Source: Pelagicoccus mobilis (lineage in GTDB: Bacteria > Verrucomicrobiota > Verrucomicrobiia > Opitutales > Opitutaceae). From it: a stretch of 64,000 nucleotides of DNA. Below are positions 9,109 through 17,706 of the stretch, piece by piece. A model generated the notes under the pieces. That model made no database searches and was not told the DNA's origin. It worked only from the letters and a program-made list of their open reading frames with translations. Location of the stretch: the NCBI RefSeq assembly GCF_016595505.1, contig NZ_JAENIL010000035.1, positions 18,243 through 82,242 on the forward strand, written 5' to 3'. A program made the translations under genes and the position numbers. Positions within the stretch are counted from its first letter, which is position 1; every line of letters starts with the position of its first letter.

Positions 9109-9990
9109 TTACTTCAATTGCCCGTAGGTATCCCAGATGCCCCAGTGAGCGCCTACGTCGCCTTCGTCGGAGACTTTCCAGGCTTCATCAAACGAGGAGA
9201 AGTAGAAGAGCTCTACGGATTCTTCTTTGGCCCAGTTTTGCAGGTCCACGAAGTAGCGGCGGGCATTTTCCACTGATGGAGCGGCAGTACCTTTTGAGGC
9301 ACCATGACTAGGCCAGCCGGATTCAGTGATAAGAACGCGTTTGCCCGGAGCGGAGCGCTGAGCTTGGCGATACATTTCCTTTGCGTAGAGGACTGAGTAG
9401 TCGATGTGGCAGCCTTCCCAGTAGGGATAGCAGTTGGCTAGGATCACGTCGCAGATCTCGGCGAGGGCTGGGCGTTTGACGAACTCGTAGTAGGCGTCGA
9501 CATATCCGACGGGAATGCCCGGGAGCTCTCGTTTGACTTCGTCGATGAGAAGGAGGAGCTCGCTTTCCTCTAGCTCCCCGCGGTAGAGGACTTCGTTTCC
9601 GACCGCGACGATATCGGCATGGCCTTGTCGCGCTATTTCAATTACGTTTTGGATTTCTTCGCGGTTCTTTTCCGCATCGTCGCTGATCCAAGCGCCGACT
9701 AGGGTTTTGAGGCCTTTTTCTTTGGCGATGCGAGGGATCGCTTCGTTACCCTCGGTACAGGAGAAACTGCGAATCCACTGGGTGTATGGGAGGATGATGT
9801 CGAGCCGCTGATGAATTTGTTGCTCGGTGATGAAGTCTCCCGGTTGTTGTTCCGGGAGATATGGGCTGAAGCAGATGCCATGTAGACCGCTGTTGAGGGT
9901 CTTGAGGTGGGTTTCGAGGAGTTCGTCTTGATCGAGTTCGGCGAGGGAAGCGCCGGTTAAACTCATTTGTTGTTGCGGGCGGTAAGACAT
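9109..9990 (-). CDS. Glycoside hydrolase family 17-like protein, no signal peptide
   Basis: A 293-residue protein with the GH17 signatures: acid/base E133 in DIVAVGNEVLYRGE and nucleophile E223 in RVLITESGWPSHG. The strand motif VILANCYPYWEG and the C-terminal FYFSSFDEAWK also match. GH17 enzymes act on beta-1,3-glucans such as laminarin. Unlike its partner 18 bp upstream, this protein starts MSYRPQQQMSLTG with no signal peptide, so it is predicted to be cytoplasmic, unless it is exported by another route. The short gap indicates one transcript with the secreted paralogue. The pair may divide beta-glucan breakdown between periplasm and cytoplasm, or this one may be a transglycosylase acting on imported oligosaccharides. 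Both ideas are inference. Confidence 0.85.
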   Translation of the reverse strand: MSYRPQQQMSLTGASLAELDQDELLETHLKTLNSGLHGICFSPYLPEQQPGDFITEQQIHQRLDIILPYTQWIRSFSCTEGNEAIPRIAKEKGLKTLVGAWISDDAEKNREEIQNVIEIARQGHADIVAVGNEVLYRGELEESELLLLIDEVKRELPGIPVGYVDAYYEFVKRPALAEICDVILANCYPYWEGCHIDYSVLYAKEMYRQAQRSAPGKRVLITESGWPSHGASKGTAAPSVENARRYFVDLQNWAKEESVELFYFSSFDEAWKVSDEGDVGAHWGIWDTYGQLK

Positions 9991-10008
9991 GGCTCGGAAG
10001 TCTTCGGG

Positions 10009-11058
10009 TTAGTTGCTGCGGTCTTGAAGAACTTGTTTTGGGCTTCGATCGATGAAATAGAGTCCCCAGTGCTTTTCCGCTCCAAGCGGGTTGTCGGGAT
10101 TTCCTTTCCAGCTTTCGTCGAAGGCTTCGAACCAGAAGATGCTGATGTTGTTGCGTTGTCCGAAGTCGAAGAGCTCTCGGTAGTGCCTCATTTGTAAGGT
10201 TTCGCTGGCTCGAGGGCCAAACTCGGAGGCGGTGCTCGCCCAGCCCGCTTCGGCGATGAGCATCGGTTTTTCCGGGAGCGCTTCGCGAATCTCCATCAAG
10301 TTTTCGATGGTGAAGGGAAGAGCTTCGTCGATGGATTTGCCTTCCCATTGCGGGTAAGTGTGGACGGCTAGAAAGTCCAGGTGCTCCGCCAGTCGATCTC
10401 CATAGTCCGCGAAGACTTTGTAGTTGTCGGCGGTAGTCACGGGTTGTTGGATACTGCTTTTGACCTTGGTGAGGTAAGTGATCATCGAGTCGAGAGTGAC
10501 GAGGTGATCATTCCAGGTAACGAGTGACTCGTTCCCTACGTTTACGGCGACGACGATGTCAGGGTATTCGTTTGCCAAGCGAATGCCCGATTCCACTTCT
10601 TGTCGGTTGCCAGCGGCGTTGCTATCGAGTTCTTCTTGGGGAACCGGTTCGGTGATCCACGCGCAGCCTTCGTGGTTGCTTAGTTCGCTGTCGAGCCAAA
10701 TGCCCAACATCACTTTAAGGGGGATGTTGTGAGCCTTGATGAGGCGTAGGACGTCTTCAGAATTCTGCTTGCTGTCGTAGAGGCGGATAAGTTCGAAGCC
10801 TTCGATTTCGGTGAGAATCTTAAGATCTTCGAGGATCTGTGCGTCCGTCGGATAGACGGCTCCGTCGCCGCGGTCGGGGTGTTGTCCGTCTCGAAAGCCA
10901 GAATAGGCAACGCCACGCTGTGCGCCTGCAAGCAGAGCTTCCCGCGGCTGGGCAAGGGTATGACCGGCCGTGTCGCCCGCTGAAAGTTGGGAGCTGCCGA
11001 TTGAAAGGGATAGTAGACCTAGACTCATAGTACGCCTCAGTGAAAAACGTTGTTTCAT
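10009..11058 (-). CDS. Exported glycoside hydrolase family 17 protein
   Basis: A 349-residue paralogue of the following gene. The second ATG was chosen because it starts directly at the signal peptide (MKQRFSLRRTMSLGLLSLSIGSSQLSAG); the first ATG would add only five residues and cannot be excluded. GH17 catalytic motifs are clear: IVVAVNVGNESLVTW (acid/base E177) and KPMLIAEAGWAST (nucleophile E270). FLAVHTYPQWEG and IFWFEAFDESWKG complete the family pattern. Likely substrate is a beta-1,3-glucan such as laminarin. It heads the - operon and has a candidate operator about 120 bp upstream that resembles one before the GH26 run. Confidence 0.88.
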   Translation of the reverse strand: MKQRFSLRRTMSLGLLSLSIGSSQLSAGDTAGHTLAQPREALLAGAQRGVAYSGFRDGQHPDRGDGAVYPTDAQILEDLKILTEIEGFELIRLYDSKQNSEDVLRLIKAHNIPLKVMLGIWLDSELSNHEGCAWITEPVPQEELDSNAAGNRQEVESGIRLANEYPDIVVAVNVGNESLVTWNDHLVTLDSMITYLTKVKSSIQQPVTTADNYKVFADYGDRLAEHLDFLAVHTYPQWEGKSIDEALPFTIENLMEIREALPEKPMLIAEAGWASTASEFGPRASETLQMRHYRELFDFGQRNNISIFWFEAFDESWKGNPDNPLGAEKHWGLYFIDRSPKQVLQDRSN

Positions 11059-11180
11059 TGTGGCAAAATACATTCACTAAGGTGCAATTGAATGCAATTA
11101 AAATTTCGTTTTTTCCTCTTTTTTGAGAAAGGGGGAATGTGTAAGTGTCTTATAGAGAGTAATAAATGCAGGGCTTTGGA

Positions 11181-11216
11181 GAGTTTTAAAAAACGCAGTT
11201 GTGCACGTTGTGCTCT
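11181..11216. promoter_or_regulatory. Candidate operator upstream of the GH17 operon
   Basis: GAGTTTTAAAAAACGCA followed by TTGTGCACGTTGTGC. The pattern GAGTTTT, AAAA, GCA, GTGCACGTT closely parallels the string upstream of the first GH26 gene. GTGCAC is self-complementary, so the site could bind a dimeric regulator in either orientation. There is no regulator gene nearby in this window to pair with it. Confidence 0.35.
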
Positions 11217-11334
11217 AATAAGAGGACAGTGGATATGGTGAGTTTTTTGTTCTCCTGCTAGCCGTGCTTGCCCTTTTCGTCTTAGGGGCACTTGTGCGAT
11301 CAAGCTACTTGGCGGTTGAGCCTTCGTTCATGGA

Positions 11335-11466
11335 ATGCCGGTTCATGAGTCCTACATCGATATGTGGAGTATGCTCTCGCAGAATGAATACACCCCTTGG
11401 CAGACCATGATTGGTCCGGCGTATGCCTGGGCTTACCTAGCCGATCAGACTGATAAAGCGAATTGA
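11335..11466 (+). pseudogene. Small coding-like remnant (43 codons)
   Basis: Translating from ATG gives MPVHESYIDMWSMLSQNEYT and then a hydrophobic-aromatic tail ending AYLADQTDKAN before TGA. Residue composition is that of real protein, not random sequence, and an in-frame stop lies just upstream, so it is most likely the C-terminal end of a lost larger gene. No family was recognised. The surrounding 400-bp gap (11059-11478) otherwise holds the GH17 promoter region. Confidence 0.3.
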
Positions 11467-11478
11467 GCGTAACTGATT

Positions 11479-12498
11479 TCAGGAAACCACTGGGCGTTTG
11501 TAGTATTCTGCTTTTCCGTCGGAGATGTCGGCGACCCGTCCTACTAGGTCGAGGCGTTTCTCTGGCGACATGGCGGTGAAGGCCTTTGCCATTTCTATCT
11601 TCTCGCGGATCAGGGATGCGTTTTCCGCTCCGGTGATGAGGGTGCTTGTTGGCAGAGCCCATGCGAAGTGTAGCGCATCCATGATACTGATACGGGCAGG
11701 TATGGCGGGGTTTTCGGTTTGCCAGATCGCTCCGCGTTTGGGCATGGCTTTCATGCCGAAGAAGCGTCCATCGGCGAGAGTCTTCATCGCGAGCAGGGCG
11801 ATGTCGCGCCTCTGAAGAACGGGTGTCACTTGTTCGACGAAACTGTGGTAGTTTGGATCCATTACATTGACGGGCATTTGGCAGGTGTCGAAGAGATCGA
11901 GGGCTTCAGATTTTTCCAGCATTCTGAGGTGGGCTTCTGGATTGCGGTGTCCGGTGAAGCCTAGGTAGCGGACTTTGCCTTCCTCTTTTGCTTTCAGCAG
12001 GACCTCAAGCAATCCGGCTTCGACGCGTTGATCTACGTTCTCAGGACTCTCCAAGCTGTGGATTTGCCAGAGGTCGAGATAGTCGGTCTTCATCCGGCTG
12101 AGAGACGCTTCGAGATGCTGGCGAGCTGTTTCCGCATCCTTGGAGTTTGTCTTCGTCATGAGGAAGACGTTATCGCGGAATTTTGGAGTGAGATACTTTC
12201 CGTAGCGGATTTCGCTTTCGCCCTTGCCGTAACCTTCCGCTGTATCGAAAAAACGGATTCCGCCTTCGATAGCTGACTCGATCGTCTCCTGAGCGTCCTT
12301 TTCGGTTGTCCAGCCGATGTGATAGCCGCCAACCCCGAGCATACTTACCTGTTCGCCGGTACGGCCGAGCCGACGAGTGGGAAGGGTGGGACCAAGAGAG
12401 TCGCTTGAAGATTTGTTAGAGTTTTGCTGAGCGCAGCCTCCGAATGCTGCCACAGTTGAACCAGCTGCAAGTGAGGTGAGGAAACTGCGTCTATTCAT
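11479..12498 (-). CDS. Tat-exported aldo/keto reductase
   Basis: A 339-residue protein. The start at MNRRSFLTSLAAG was chosen because it begins with a twin-arginine signal; an upstream ATG would add 19 residues before it. The signal ends in AAFGGC, so it may be a lipoprotein. The catalytic tetrad of the AKR family can be traced: Asp and Tyr in FFDTAEGYGKGESE, Lys in FLMTKTNSKD, and His in DLWQIHSLESP. GKVRYLGFTGH and MKTLADGRF fit bacterial AKRs of the predicted-oxidoreductase type. The cofactor-binding tail LITGAENASLIREKIEMAKAF is present. Folded export via Tat fits a cofactor-containing enzyme. It lies in the glycan region and might act on sugar aldehydes or ketones, which is inference. 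Confidence 0.85.
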   Translation of the reverse strand: MNRRSFLTSLAAGSTVAAFGGCAQQNSNKSSSDSLGPTLPTRRLGRTGEQVSMLGVGGYHIGWTTEKDAQETIESAIEGGIRFFDTAEGYGKGESEIRYGKYLTPKFRDNVFLMTKTNSKDAETARQHLEASLSRMKTDYLDLWQIHSLESPENVDQRVEAGLLEVLLKAKEEGKVRYLGFTGHRNPEAHLRMLEKSEALDLFDTCQMPVNVMDPNYHSFVEQVTPVLQRRDIALLAMKTLADGRFFGMKAMPKRGAIWQTENPAIPARISIMDALHFAWALPTSTLITGAENASLIREKIEMAKAFTAMSPEKRLDLVGRVADISDGKAEYYKRPVVS

Positions 12499-12844
12499 AA
12501 TCCCATCATGATAGACGCTTCCGCTTTTCTCAAGTGCGACTCGTCTTCTGTGCACCCTATTAGGAGAGGTTTAAGGAGGATAAGTGGATCAGGTCGCTTA
12601 TTTTTAAGGTACTCCTGCAGAGGATGGTTGATCAGTTGCTCTGAGCAGTGGTCCCTTTGCGTCCCCATTGGGGGATTGTATTGAACCACCGATAAAACCG
12701 ATTGTTTTTTGTTTCGCTGTCGCCCGCGGGGCTCGGTAGCACCGAAAGAATGGGTAGAACGAGCCTCTTCCTAGCGAGCTAATCGGCGTCTATCAGTGCA
12801 CGCCAGTGGTTTAGAGCTTTAGTTGGGCAGGACCTGAACGCGAT
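12499..12844. other. Intergenic spacer without a recognised gene
   Basis: About 350 bp between the amylase stop and the aldo/keto reductase start, both on the minus strand. Frames here are short and have no family resemblance. No clear terminator follows the amylase, whose stop lies at the left end. The aldo/keto reductase promoter should lie at the left end of this gap too, but no confident hexamers were seen. Confidence 0.5.
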
Positions 12845-14560
12845 CTACTTGTGCTGCATTGCGTATTGCAGTTTCTGGATCAATGCAGTGTTGCGAATCG
12901 GCGTGTCATTTACCCAGATGCTGAAGCTGTGAGGAGCGACTGTCGCTTTGAGCGAACCGTCGGTACGGATTCTTTGAACCTCATCGCTTTCAACGTTTCT
13001 CCAATCTCCTGTCTGTAGGAATTTGGATACTTCCATCTCTGCAGGCTCATCGCTTTTGTTGAGTAGCACGAGGGCGGTTTCTGTTTTCCCGTCTAGCTGG
13101 AGAACGCGATAAAAGGATGCCTGATCTTCACCGAGGTCTACATTGATCTGCAAACCACGTTGTAGGCTTTCCAGCTCTTGGCGGATGAAGGCAATGCGGG
13201 CCAGCTGCTTGTAAACAATGTGGTCCTTAGCTGTATTCACATTGTCTTGACCGAAATAGTTCCGATTTCCTTCGTGCTCGGCTAATCCTTTTTGGAAGGC
13301 CATTTCTCCTCCGTAATAGATGCATGGGATGCCTCTGGTGGTAAACAACCAGTTGTTCGCATCAACCAAACCTTCGTCAGTCGCATCGATGCGGATCATG
13401 TCGTGGTTTTCGTAGAAGGTTACTAGGTCATAGCTGTTATGGTAAGGCCCATGCGTAAGGTGCAGGTAGTCGCCCAGTTCCTCGTAGGTTTGATCGATCG
13501 CGTCCCCATTCTCGTCGCTGCTTTCCACTCCAAACACCTCGACCATCGCTTCGCGACAGGGGAAATCAAGAACGCTCACCGCACCGTTTTTGGGAAGCGT
13601 GTGCTGGGCGATGAAATTCGCATCGTAGACATAACTCTCCCCGAACATATAGAAGCCAGGGTGCGTGGTGCGGATCTTGTCCGTGAACTCCTTCCAGAAA
13701 CTGTGTTTCACATGGCGAATCGTATCGATGCGGAAGGCATCAACGCCCTTGTCGATCCAGCTTTGGTAGGCATCTACGAAATACTTCATCACCGCTGGGT
13801 TCTCCTCGTTCACATTCGATAGCTGCAGGATGTCATCGAAGTTGTAGAAGAAGGCGTGCATTGGATTTTCAGGATCCAAGTCTTCAGGTCTCAGGTTTTG
13901 ATGATCCGCAATGAGGTTCCAATCCGCGTCATACAGCTCGCCGAACTTCGGTTGATCCGCCGGCATATCGAAGGAAGGCGTACCGTGGTTGGCCACGATA
14001 TCAAAAACCACTTTGAAGCCTTTCTCGTGCAAAGCATCTGCGTAGGCTTCGAAGTCGAGGTCTAGCTGAGGAGACACGTAGTGCTCATCCTCCACGAAGA
14101 AGTTGGTCATCCAATAGCCGTGGTAGCCTGTCTTGCCCTGGTCCTTGAATGCACCGCCATACTCGATGGGTTCACCACCTGTGAAATACTCGTCCGGATT
14201 GTCCATGATGGGGGTCGTCCAGATCGCAGTCATCCCCATGTCTTTGATGTAGTCCAGATTGTCGATGACCCCTTTAAAATCGCCCCCAAGGTAGCCGACA
14301 TTCGCTTCCTCTCCGTTGGGCCCGATAAGTTTCCGATCCCAGGTCGGATACTCGCCGCCTTGATCTTCGTGATTGTTCGTCGGGTCCCCATCGACGAAGC
14401 GATCCAGCAAAAGGAAATAAATGGCCTCGGAAGCCCAAGGTTCCAGCGTTCCGTAGTAATCGGGAAGGGCGGCCTCATCGGCCTGCATCGTGGTGCATCC
14501 GATTGCGGCCAAAAGAGATAGGGTAGCGGTTCCTTGCAAACGATTCAGTGGGTATTTCAT
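12845..14560 (-). CDS. Exported alpha-amylase family (GH13) enzyme
   Basis: A 571-residue protein with an N-terminal signal (MKYPLNRLQGTATLSLLAAIGCTTMQA; either signal peptidase I or a weak lipobox). All four GH13 regions are intact: DIVANH (187-192), GVDAFRIDT with nucleophile D279, MFGESY with acid/base E308, and FYENHD with transition-state D387. LGGDFKGVIDNLDYIKDMG and TGYHGYWMTNFF are typical of the cyclodextrinase/CGTase-like side of the family. A C-terminal all-beta domain (ETALVLLNKSDEPAEMEVSKFL) follows the barrel. It should hydrolyse or transfer alpha-1,4-glucans outside the cytoplasm. It is the only alpha-glucan enzyme in the region and has its own upstream palindrome. Confidence 0.92.
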   Translation of the reverse strand: MKYPLNRLQGTATLSLLAAIGCTTMQADEAALPDYYGTLEPWASEAIYFLLLDRFVDGDPTNNHEDQGGEYPTWDRKLIGPNGEEANVGYLGGDFKGVIDNLDYIKDMGMTAIWTTPIMDNPDEYFTGGEPIEYGGAFKDQGKTGYHGYWMTNFFVEDEHYVSPQLDLDFEAYADALHEKGFKVVFDIVANHGTPSFDMPADQPKFGELYDADWNLIADHQNLRPEDLDPENPMHAFFYNFDDILQLSNVNEENPAVMKYFVDAYQSWIDKGVDAFRIDTIRHVKHSFWKEFTDKIRTTHPGFYMFGESYVYDANFIAQHTLPKNGAVSVLDFPCREAMVEVFGVESSDENGDAIDQTYEELGDYLHLTHGPYHNSYDLVTFYENHDMIRIDATDEGLVDANNWLFTTRGIPCIYYGGEMAFQKGLAEHEGNRNYFGQDNVNTAKDHIVYKQLARIAFIRQELESLQRGLQINVDLGEDQASFYRVLQLDGKTETALVLLNKSDEPAEMEVSKFLQTGDWRNVESDEVQRIRTDGSLKATVAPHSFSIWVNDTPIRNTALIQKLQYAMQHK

Positions 14561-14589
14561 AGACGAGATTTACCCAGATCCTATCAAAT

Positions 14590-14621
14590 CGCCACCGATT
14601 CGGGAAATCCGATTCGTGGCG
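14590..14621. promoter_or_regulatory. Palindrome with internal direct repeat upstream of the GH13 gene
   Basis: Outer arms CGCCAC and GTGGCG enclose two direct copies of CCGATTCG spaced by GGAAAT. It lies 30-60 bp before the amylase start codon, a normal operator position. A sugar-responsive repressor or activator site is plausible, but no regulator is encoded nearby. The symmetry could also form a leader hairpin. Confidence 0.35.
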
Positions 14622-14796
14622 ACTTCTCTTACATCATCAGGACAAAACCTGTGGGAATGGGTGAAGAGCTTGAGAATGGATCGATTCTATTGGCTAGGGC
14701 GAGAGACGCTCCGGACCTTCTTAGTGCCTCTGCCCGTTTCGGGATCGAATTCTGAATTTTGCGTCCTTTTGCGGCTCTTCCTGATGTTTGCGCATG

Positions 14797-16038
14797 TTAT
14801 TCGGTGGTTGAGTCCGTGTGGACAAGCCGAAATCCCAATCCGTTTCCTCCTCTGCCACCAGGGTATGCGGCAGATCGGAAACTCGACCGGCAATTAGCCG
14901 CGATAAACGACCAACTCCCGCCTTTGATTACTCGGGCGTTGCCGGATTCGGGACCTTTGTAATCGATCTTGTTGTCAATGTTGTAGTGTCCGTAGTAGTC
15001 GAAGCACCATTCCCAAACATTTCCATGAGTGTCGTAGAGGCCCCATGCGTTCGCTTCTTTTAGCCCGACGGCATGAGATCGTGTGCCGCTATTCCCTCCG
15101 TACCACCCAGCTCTGTCGAGGTTGGGGTCAATTGGTTTCGCGTCTGGATGCGTGATTGGTCCAGTATAAAAAGCTGTAGTTGTCCCAGCACGACAGGCGT
15201 ATTCCCACTCGGCTTCGGTTGGGAGTCGGTATCCATTGGCATCCCAGTTTACGAAAACACTTTGGGAACCGTTTCGAAGTACGTTTTGCCAGCGGAGTTC
15301 GCTGGAATTATAGTATACGGGTACTTTACCCTCGATCTCGCTTCTGAGATTGCACCATTTGATTGCGCTCCACCAATCAATGGTGGTCACTGGGTGATCG
15401 TCTCCTTTCCCTGGCCAGGAGCCGCTCCATCCTTCTTGTAGATCATCGTAGTTGTGAAGTGATGCTCGCGATCGGACAGCCTTCCAGATGCCCCATGTAA
15501 CTTCCGTCGTGCAAATTGAAAATGGTTTGGTGATCGTTGCTTCGTGTAGAGGCTCACTATATCCCTCTACCTGGTTGTCTGGAGCCCCCATGGTGAAGGT
15601 CCCGGCGGGCAGTTCGGAGAATTGATCCTTCAAGGAGAGTTGTTCGTAAGATAAAAGGCGAAGGAACGTCGCTTTCTCTTTGGGGTGAATTTGTACGCTA
15701 AGAGTTGTGTCGTCGTGTTCGTATGTGGAAGGGTCGACAATTTCCCAGTCCATTGAATTGACACTTATCTGAACGAAGGTGTGCTTTTTCTCTGGGATAG
15801 GTGAGAAGGATGTCTCTAGGTCGCCTCTCAGGTTGAACTTCGCAATGATAGGTGATGCGGGATCTGTGATTTCTACGTCACTACCGATGTAGTGGTATGT
15901 CGGATTCTCGTCGGTGCCTGAGTGAGCTGGCCAATGCAGAAAGCATGCCCCCGCAATAACCGTGAAAGGCGCTTTGTTTATTTGGAAGGAGTGCAGGAAG
16001 GACACGGAGAAATGGTAGACCAAGCGACTGTTAACCAC
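14797..16038 (-). CDS. Formylglycine-generating-enzyme-like (SUMF1 domain) protein
   Basis: A 413-residue protein. Residues from about 140 on form an FGE/SUMF1 domain: LPAGTFTMGAPDNQVEGYSE, EVTWGIWKAV, DDHPVTTIDWWSAIKWCN, YRLPTEAEWEYACRAGT, GLYDTHGNVWEWCFDYY and the C-terminal RVIKGGSWSF...GFRLV. The N-terminal third is a beta-rich region of unknown type, preceded by a hydrophobic stretch that looks like a signal (FTVIAGACFLHW); the true start may be a little downstream of the first ATG. True FGEs activate sulfatases, but many bacterial SUMF1 proteins do not, and no sulfatase is encoded here. A carbohydrate or structural role is equally possible. Confidence 0.75.
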   Translation of the reverse strand: MVNSRLVYHFSVSFLHSFQINKAPFTVIAGACFLHWPAHSGTDENPTYHYIGSDVEITDPASPIIAKFNLRGDLETSFSPIPEKKHTFVQISVNSMDWEIVDPSTYEHDDTTLSVQIHPKEKATFLRLLSYEQLSLKDQFSELPAGTFTMGAPDNQVEGYSEPLHEATITKPFSICTTEVTWGIWKAVRSRASLHNYDDLQEGWSGSWPGKGDDHPVTTIDWWSAIKWCNLRSEIEGKVPVYYNSSELRWQNVLRNGSQSVFVNWDANGYRLPTEAEWEYACRAGTTTAFYTGPITHPDAKPIDPNLDRAGWYGGNSGTRSHAVGLKEANAWGLYDTHGNVWEWCFDYYGHYNIDNKIDYKGPESGNARVIKGGSWSFIAANCRSSFRSAAYPGGRGGNGLGFRLVHTDSTTE

Positions 16039-16153
16039 AAGTTCCCGAAGCTCTTGATCTTGGTGTCCTGTAGAATTTTGAAGTACGAAATCGAGAATTA
16101 ACGTGATTAAAAAGGATCTGACCCCTTTTGGTCCTTTCCTTCCCTTGCTTCGG
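16039..16153. repeat. GACCCCTTTT-type repeat, first copy
   Basis: The spacer holds GGATCTGACCCCTTTT (16114-16129). The same kind of string recurs four more times within the next 2.6 kb, so this marks the left side of a repeat-rich zone. Similar strings are remembered as scars near Y1-type (REP-associated) transposases in other bacteria; no such gene is present here. Confidence 0.5.
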
Positions 16154-16643
<490 letters not shown>

Positions 16644-16701
16644 GGGGCGAGGGGAGAGTTGGAGCGTGGATGATCTCGTGACGAGTACGAGCCTACAAGG
16701 G

Positions 16702-16762
16702 AAGAGCCCCGCTTCGAAGGAAGCGGGACTTTGTTGAATTGGTTGTGTGATGGCCGTCGGGG
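16702..16762. repeat. Left copy of the ~60-bp repeat that resembles the nrdA 3' flank
   Basis: GCCCCGCTTCGAAGGAAGCG, then ACTTTGT, GGTTGTGTGA and GGCCGTCGGGGA. The same order with few changes is found directly after nrdA. The hairpin arms GCCCCGCTTC and GAAGCGGG are kept, but the T-run that makes the nrdA copy a terminator is lost. The copies are in the same orientation 4.5 kb apart and enclose the toxin-antitoxin-like genes. It is either a dispersed intergenic element or a duplicated insertion boundary. Confidence 0.65.
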
Positions 16763-16888
16763 ATCCGCCTTCGCGATAAGCTACGGCGAGGCAAGCTATG
16801 GCCGCGACCTTTTGCGAATCTAGTTTTCTGACATGATTCGAAGCTGGGTAGTCGCGTCAGGAAATAGAGCTTGAGTTTGTGTGTCTAA

Positions 16889-17185
16889 TTGACGTACAAA
16901 TATGTAGTGAAATCTGAAACGGAAAGATTGGCGACTCGGATCCGTCCTGAGGATAAGCAGTTGATTGAGAAAGCTGCGGCGCTTTCTGGGGTTTCGGTTT
17001 CGGCCTTTGTGAAGATGCGTCTGCGTGAGGCTGCTCTTGAAGTGATTGAGCAAGAAAACGTTATTCAGTTGAACGCTCAGGAATCGGTTCGGTTCGCTGA
17101 GGCATTGCTAGCTCCGCCGAGGGAGTTGCCTGCCGCTTTCAAGGATGGTTGGGAGCGTTACAAAGAGCAGGTTGAAGAGCGTTAG
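16889..17185 (+). CDS. DUF1778 (TacA-like) antitoxin
   Basis: A 98-residue ribbon-helix-helix protein. SETERLATRIRPEDKQLIEKAAALSGVSVSAFVKMRLREAAL is the DNA-binding domain, followed by the toxin-neutralising tail RFAEALLAPPRELPAAFKDGW. There is no ATG: the start is TTG just after an in-frame stop, or the GTG six codons on. Family members repress their own operon and neutralise a GNAT acetyltransferase toxin. That toxin is present but in an unusual tail-to-tail arrangement, with the two stop codons overlapping. Confidence 0.85.
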   Translation: MTYKYVVKSETERLATRIRPEDKQLIEKAAALSGVSVSAFVKMRLREAALEVIEQENVIQLNAQESVRFAEALLAPPRELPAAFKDGWERYKEQVEER

Positions 17186-17706
17186 CGCGTGTTCGATTCG
17201 ATATCCTTCATAAGGAGGAACATGCGAATAGAGCTTTCGTCTCCTTGGAGTTTTATGAAGCCGTAATTGGCGTAGTAGTTCGCGAGCGGTTCGTTCTTGG
17301 GATCGATGACTACTCCTGAGGAAGCGACTTCTAGAGAGGCTAAGTAAGCTCGGTTGAGTGCGCTGAACATCAAGTGTTCGCCTATACCCTCTGATTTGAA
17401 TGAGAGATCTCTCGCGATGCGGCCAAGCAAGGTGGCGGGGACTTTGTCTCGGTTTGGGAGTTTTTTGGCGGTCTTCTCAGGTAGGTTGCTGAGGGAGATC
17501 GATGTGGCTGACAGGGTGTAGTATCCGCGAATCGTGGTGGGACTTTCTTTGGTTGTGAGGACGAAACATCTAGAGGTGTTGGCCTTCGATTCGCGGTTGG
17601 CCTGTTTGCGGATGAAGTCGTTCAGAGCTGGCTCTTCGCAGATGAAGGACTCCCGATCATGTATCTTGGGATCGAGAGGCTCTATGAGGTATCTGAAGGC
17701 GGGCAT
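17182..17706 (-). CDS. GNAT acetyltransferase, TacT-like toxin
   Basis: A 174-residue protein from the ATG at MPAFRYLIEPLDPKIHDRES; a 26-residue longer frame exists but lacks family similarity. CEEPALNDFIRKQANRES and FVLTTKESPTTIRGYYTLS match TacT-type acetyltransferases. The acetyl-CoA loop lies in GRIARDLSFKSEGIGEHLM, and YYANYGFIKLQ holds the conserved Tyr. TacT toxins acetylate the amino acid on charged tRNA and stop translation. Its DUF1778 partner lies on the opposite strand and ends at the same place, instead of preceding it in one operon. No other antitoxin candidate is adjacent. Confidence 0.82.
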   Translation of the reverse strand: MPAFRYLIEPLDPKIHDRESFICEEPALNDFIRKQANRESKANTSRCFVLTTKESPTTIRGYYTLSATSISLSNLPEKTAKKLPNRDKVPATLLGRIARDLSFKSEGIGEHLMFSALNRAYLASLEVASSGVVIDPKNEPLANYYANYGFIKLQGDESSIRMFLLMKDIESNTR

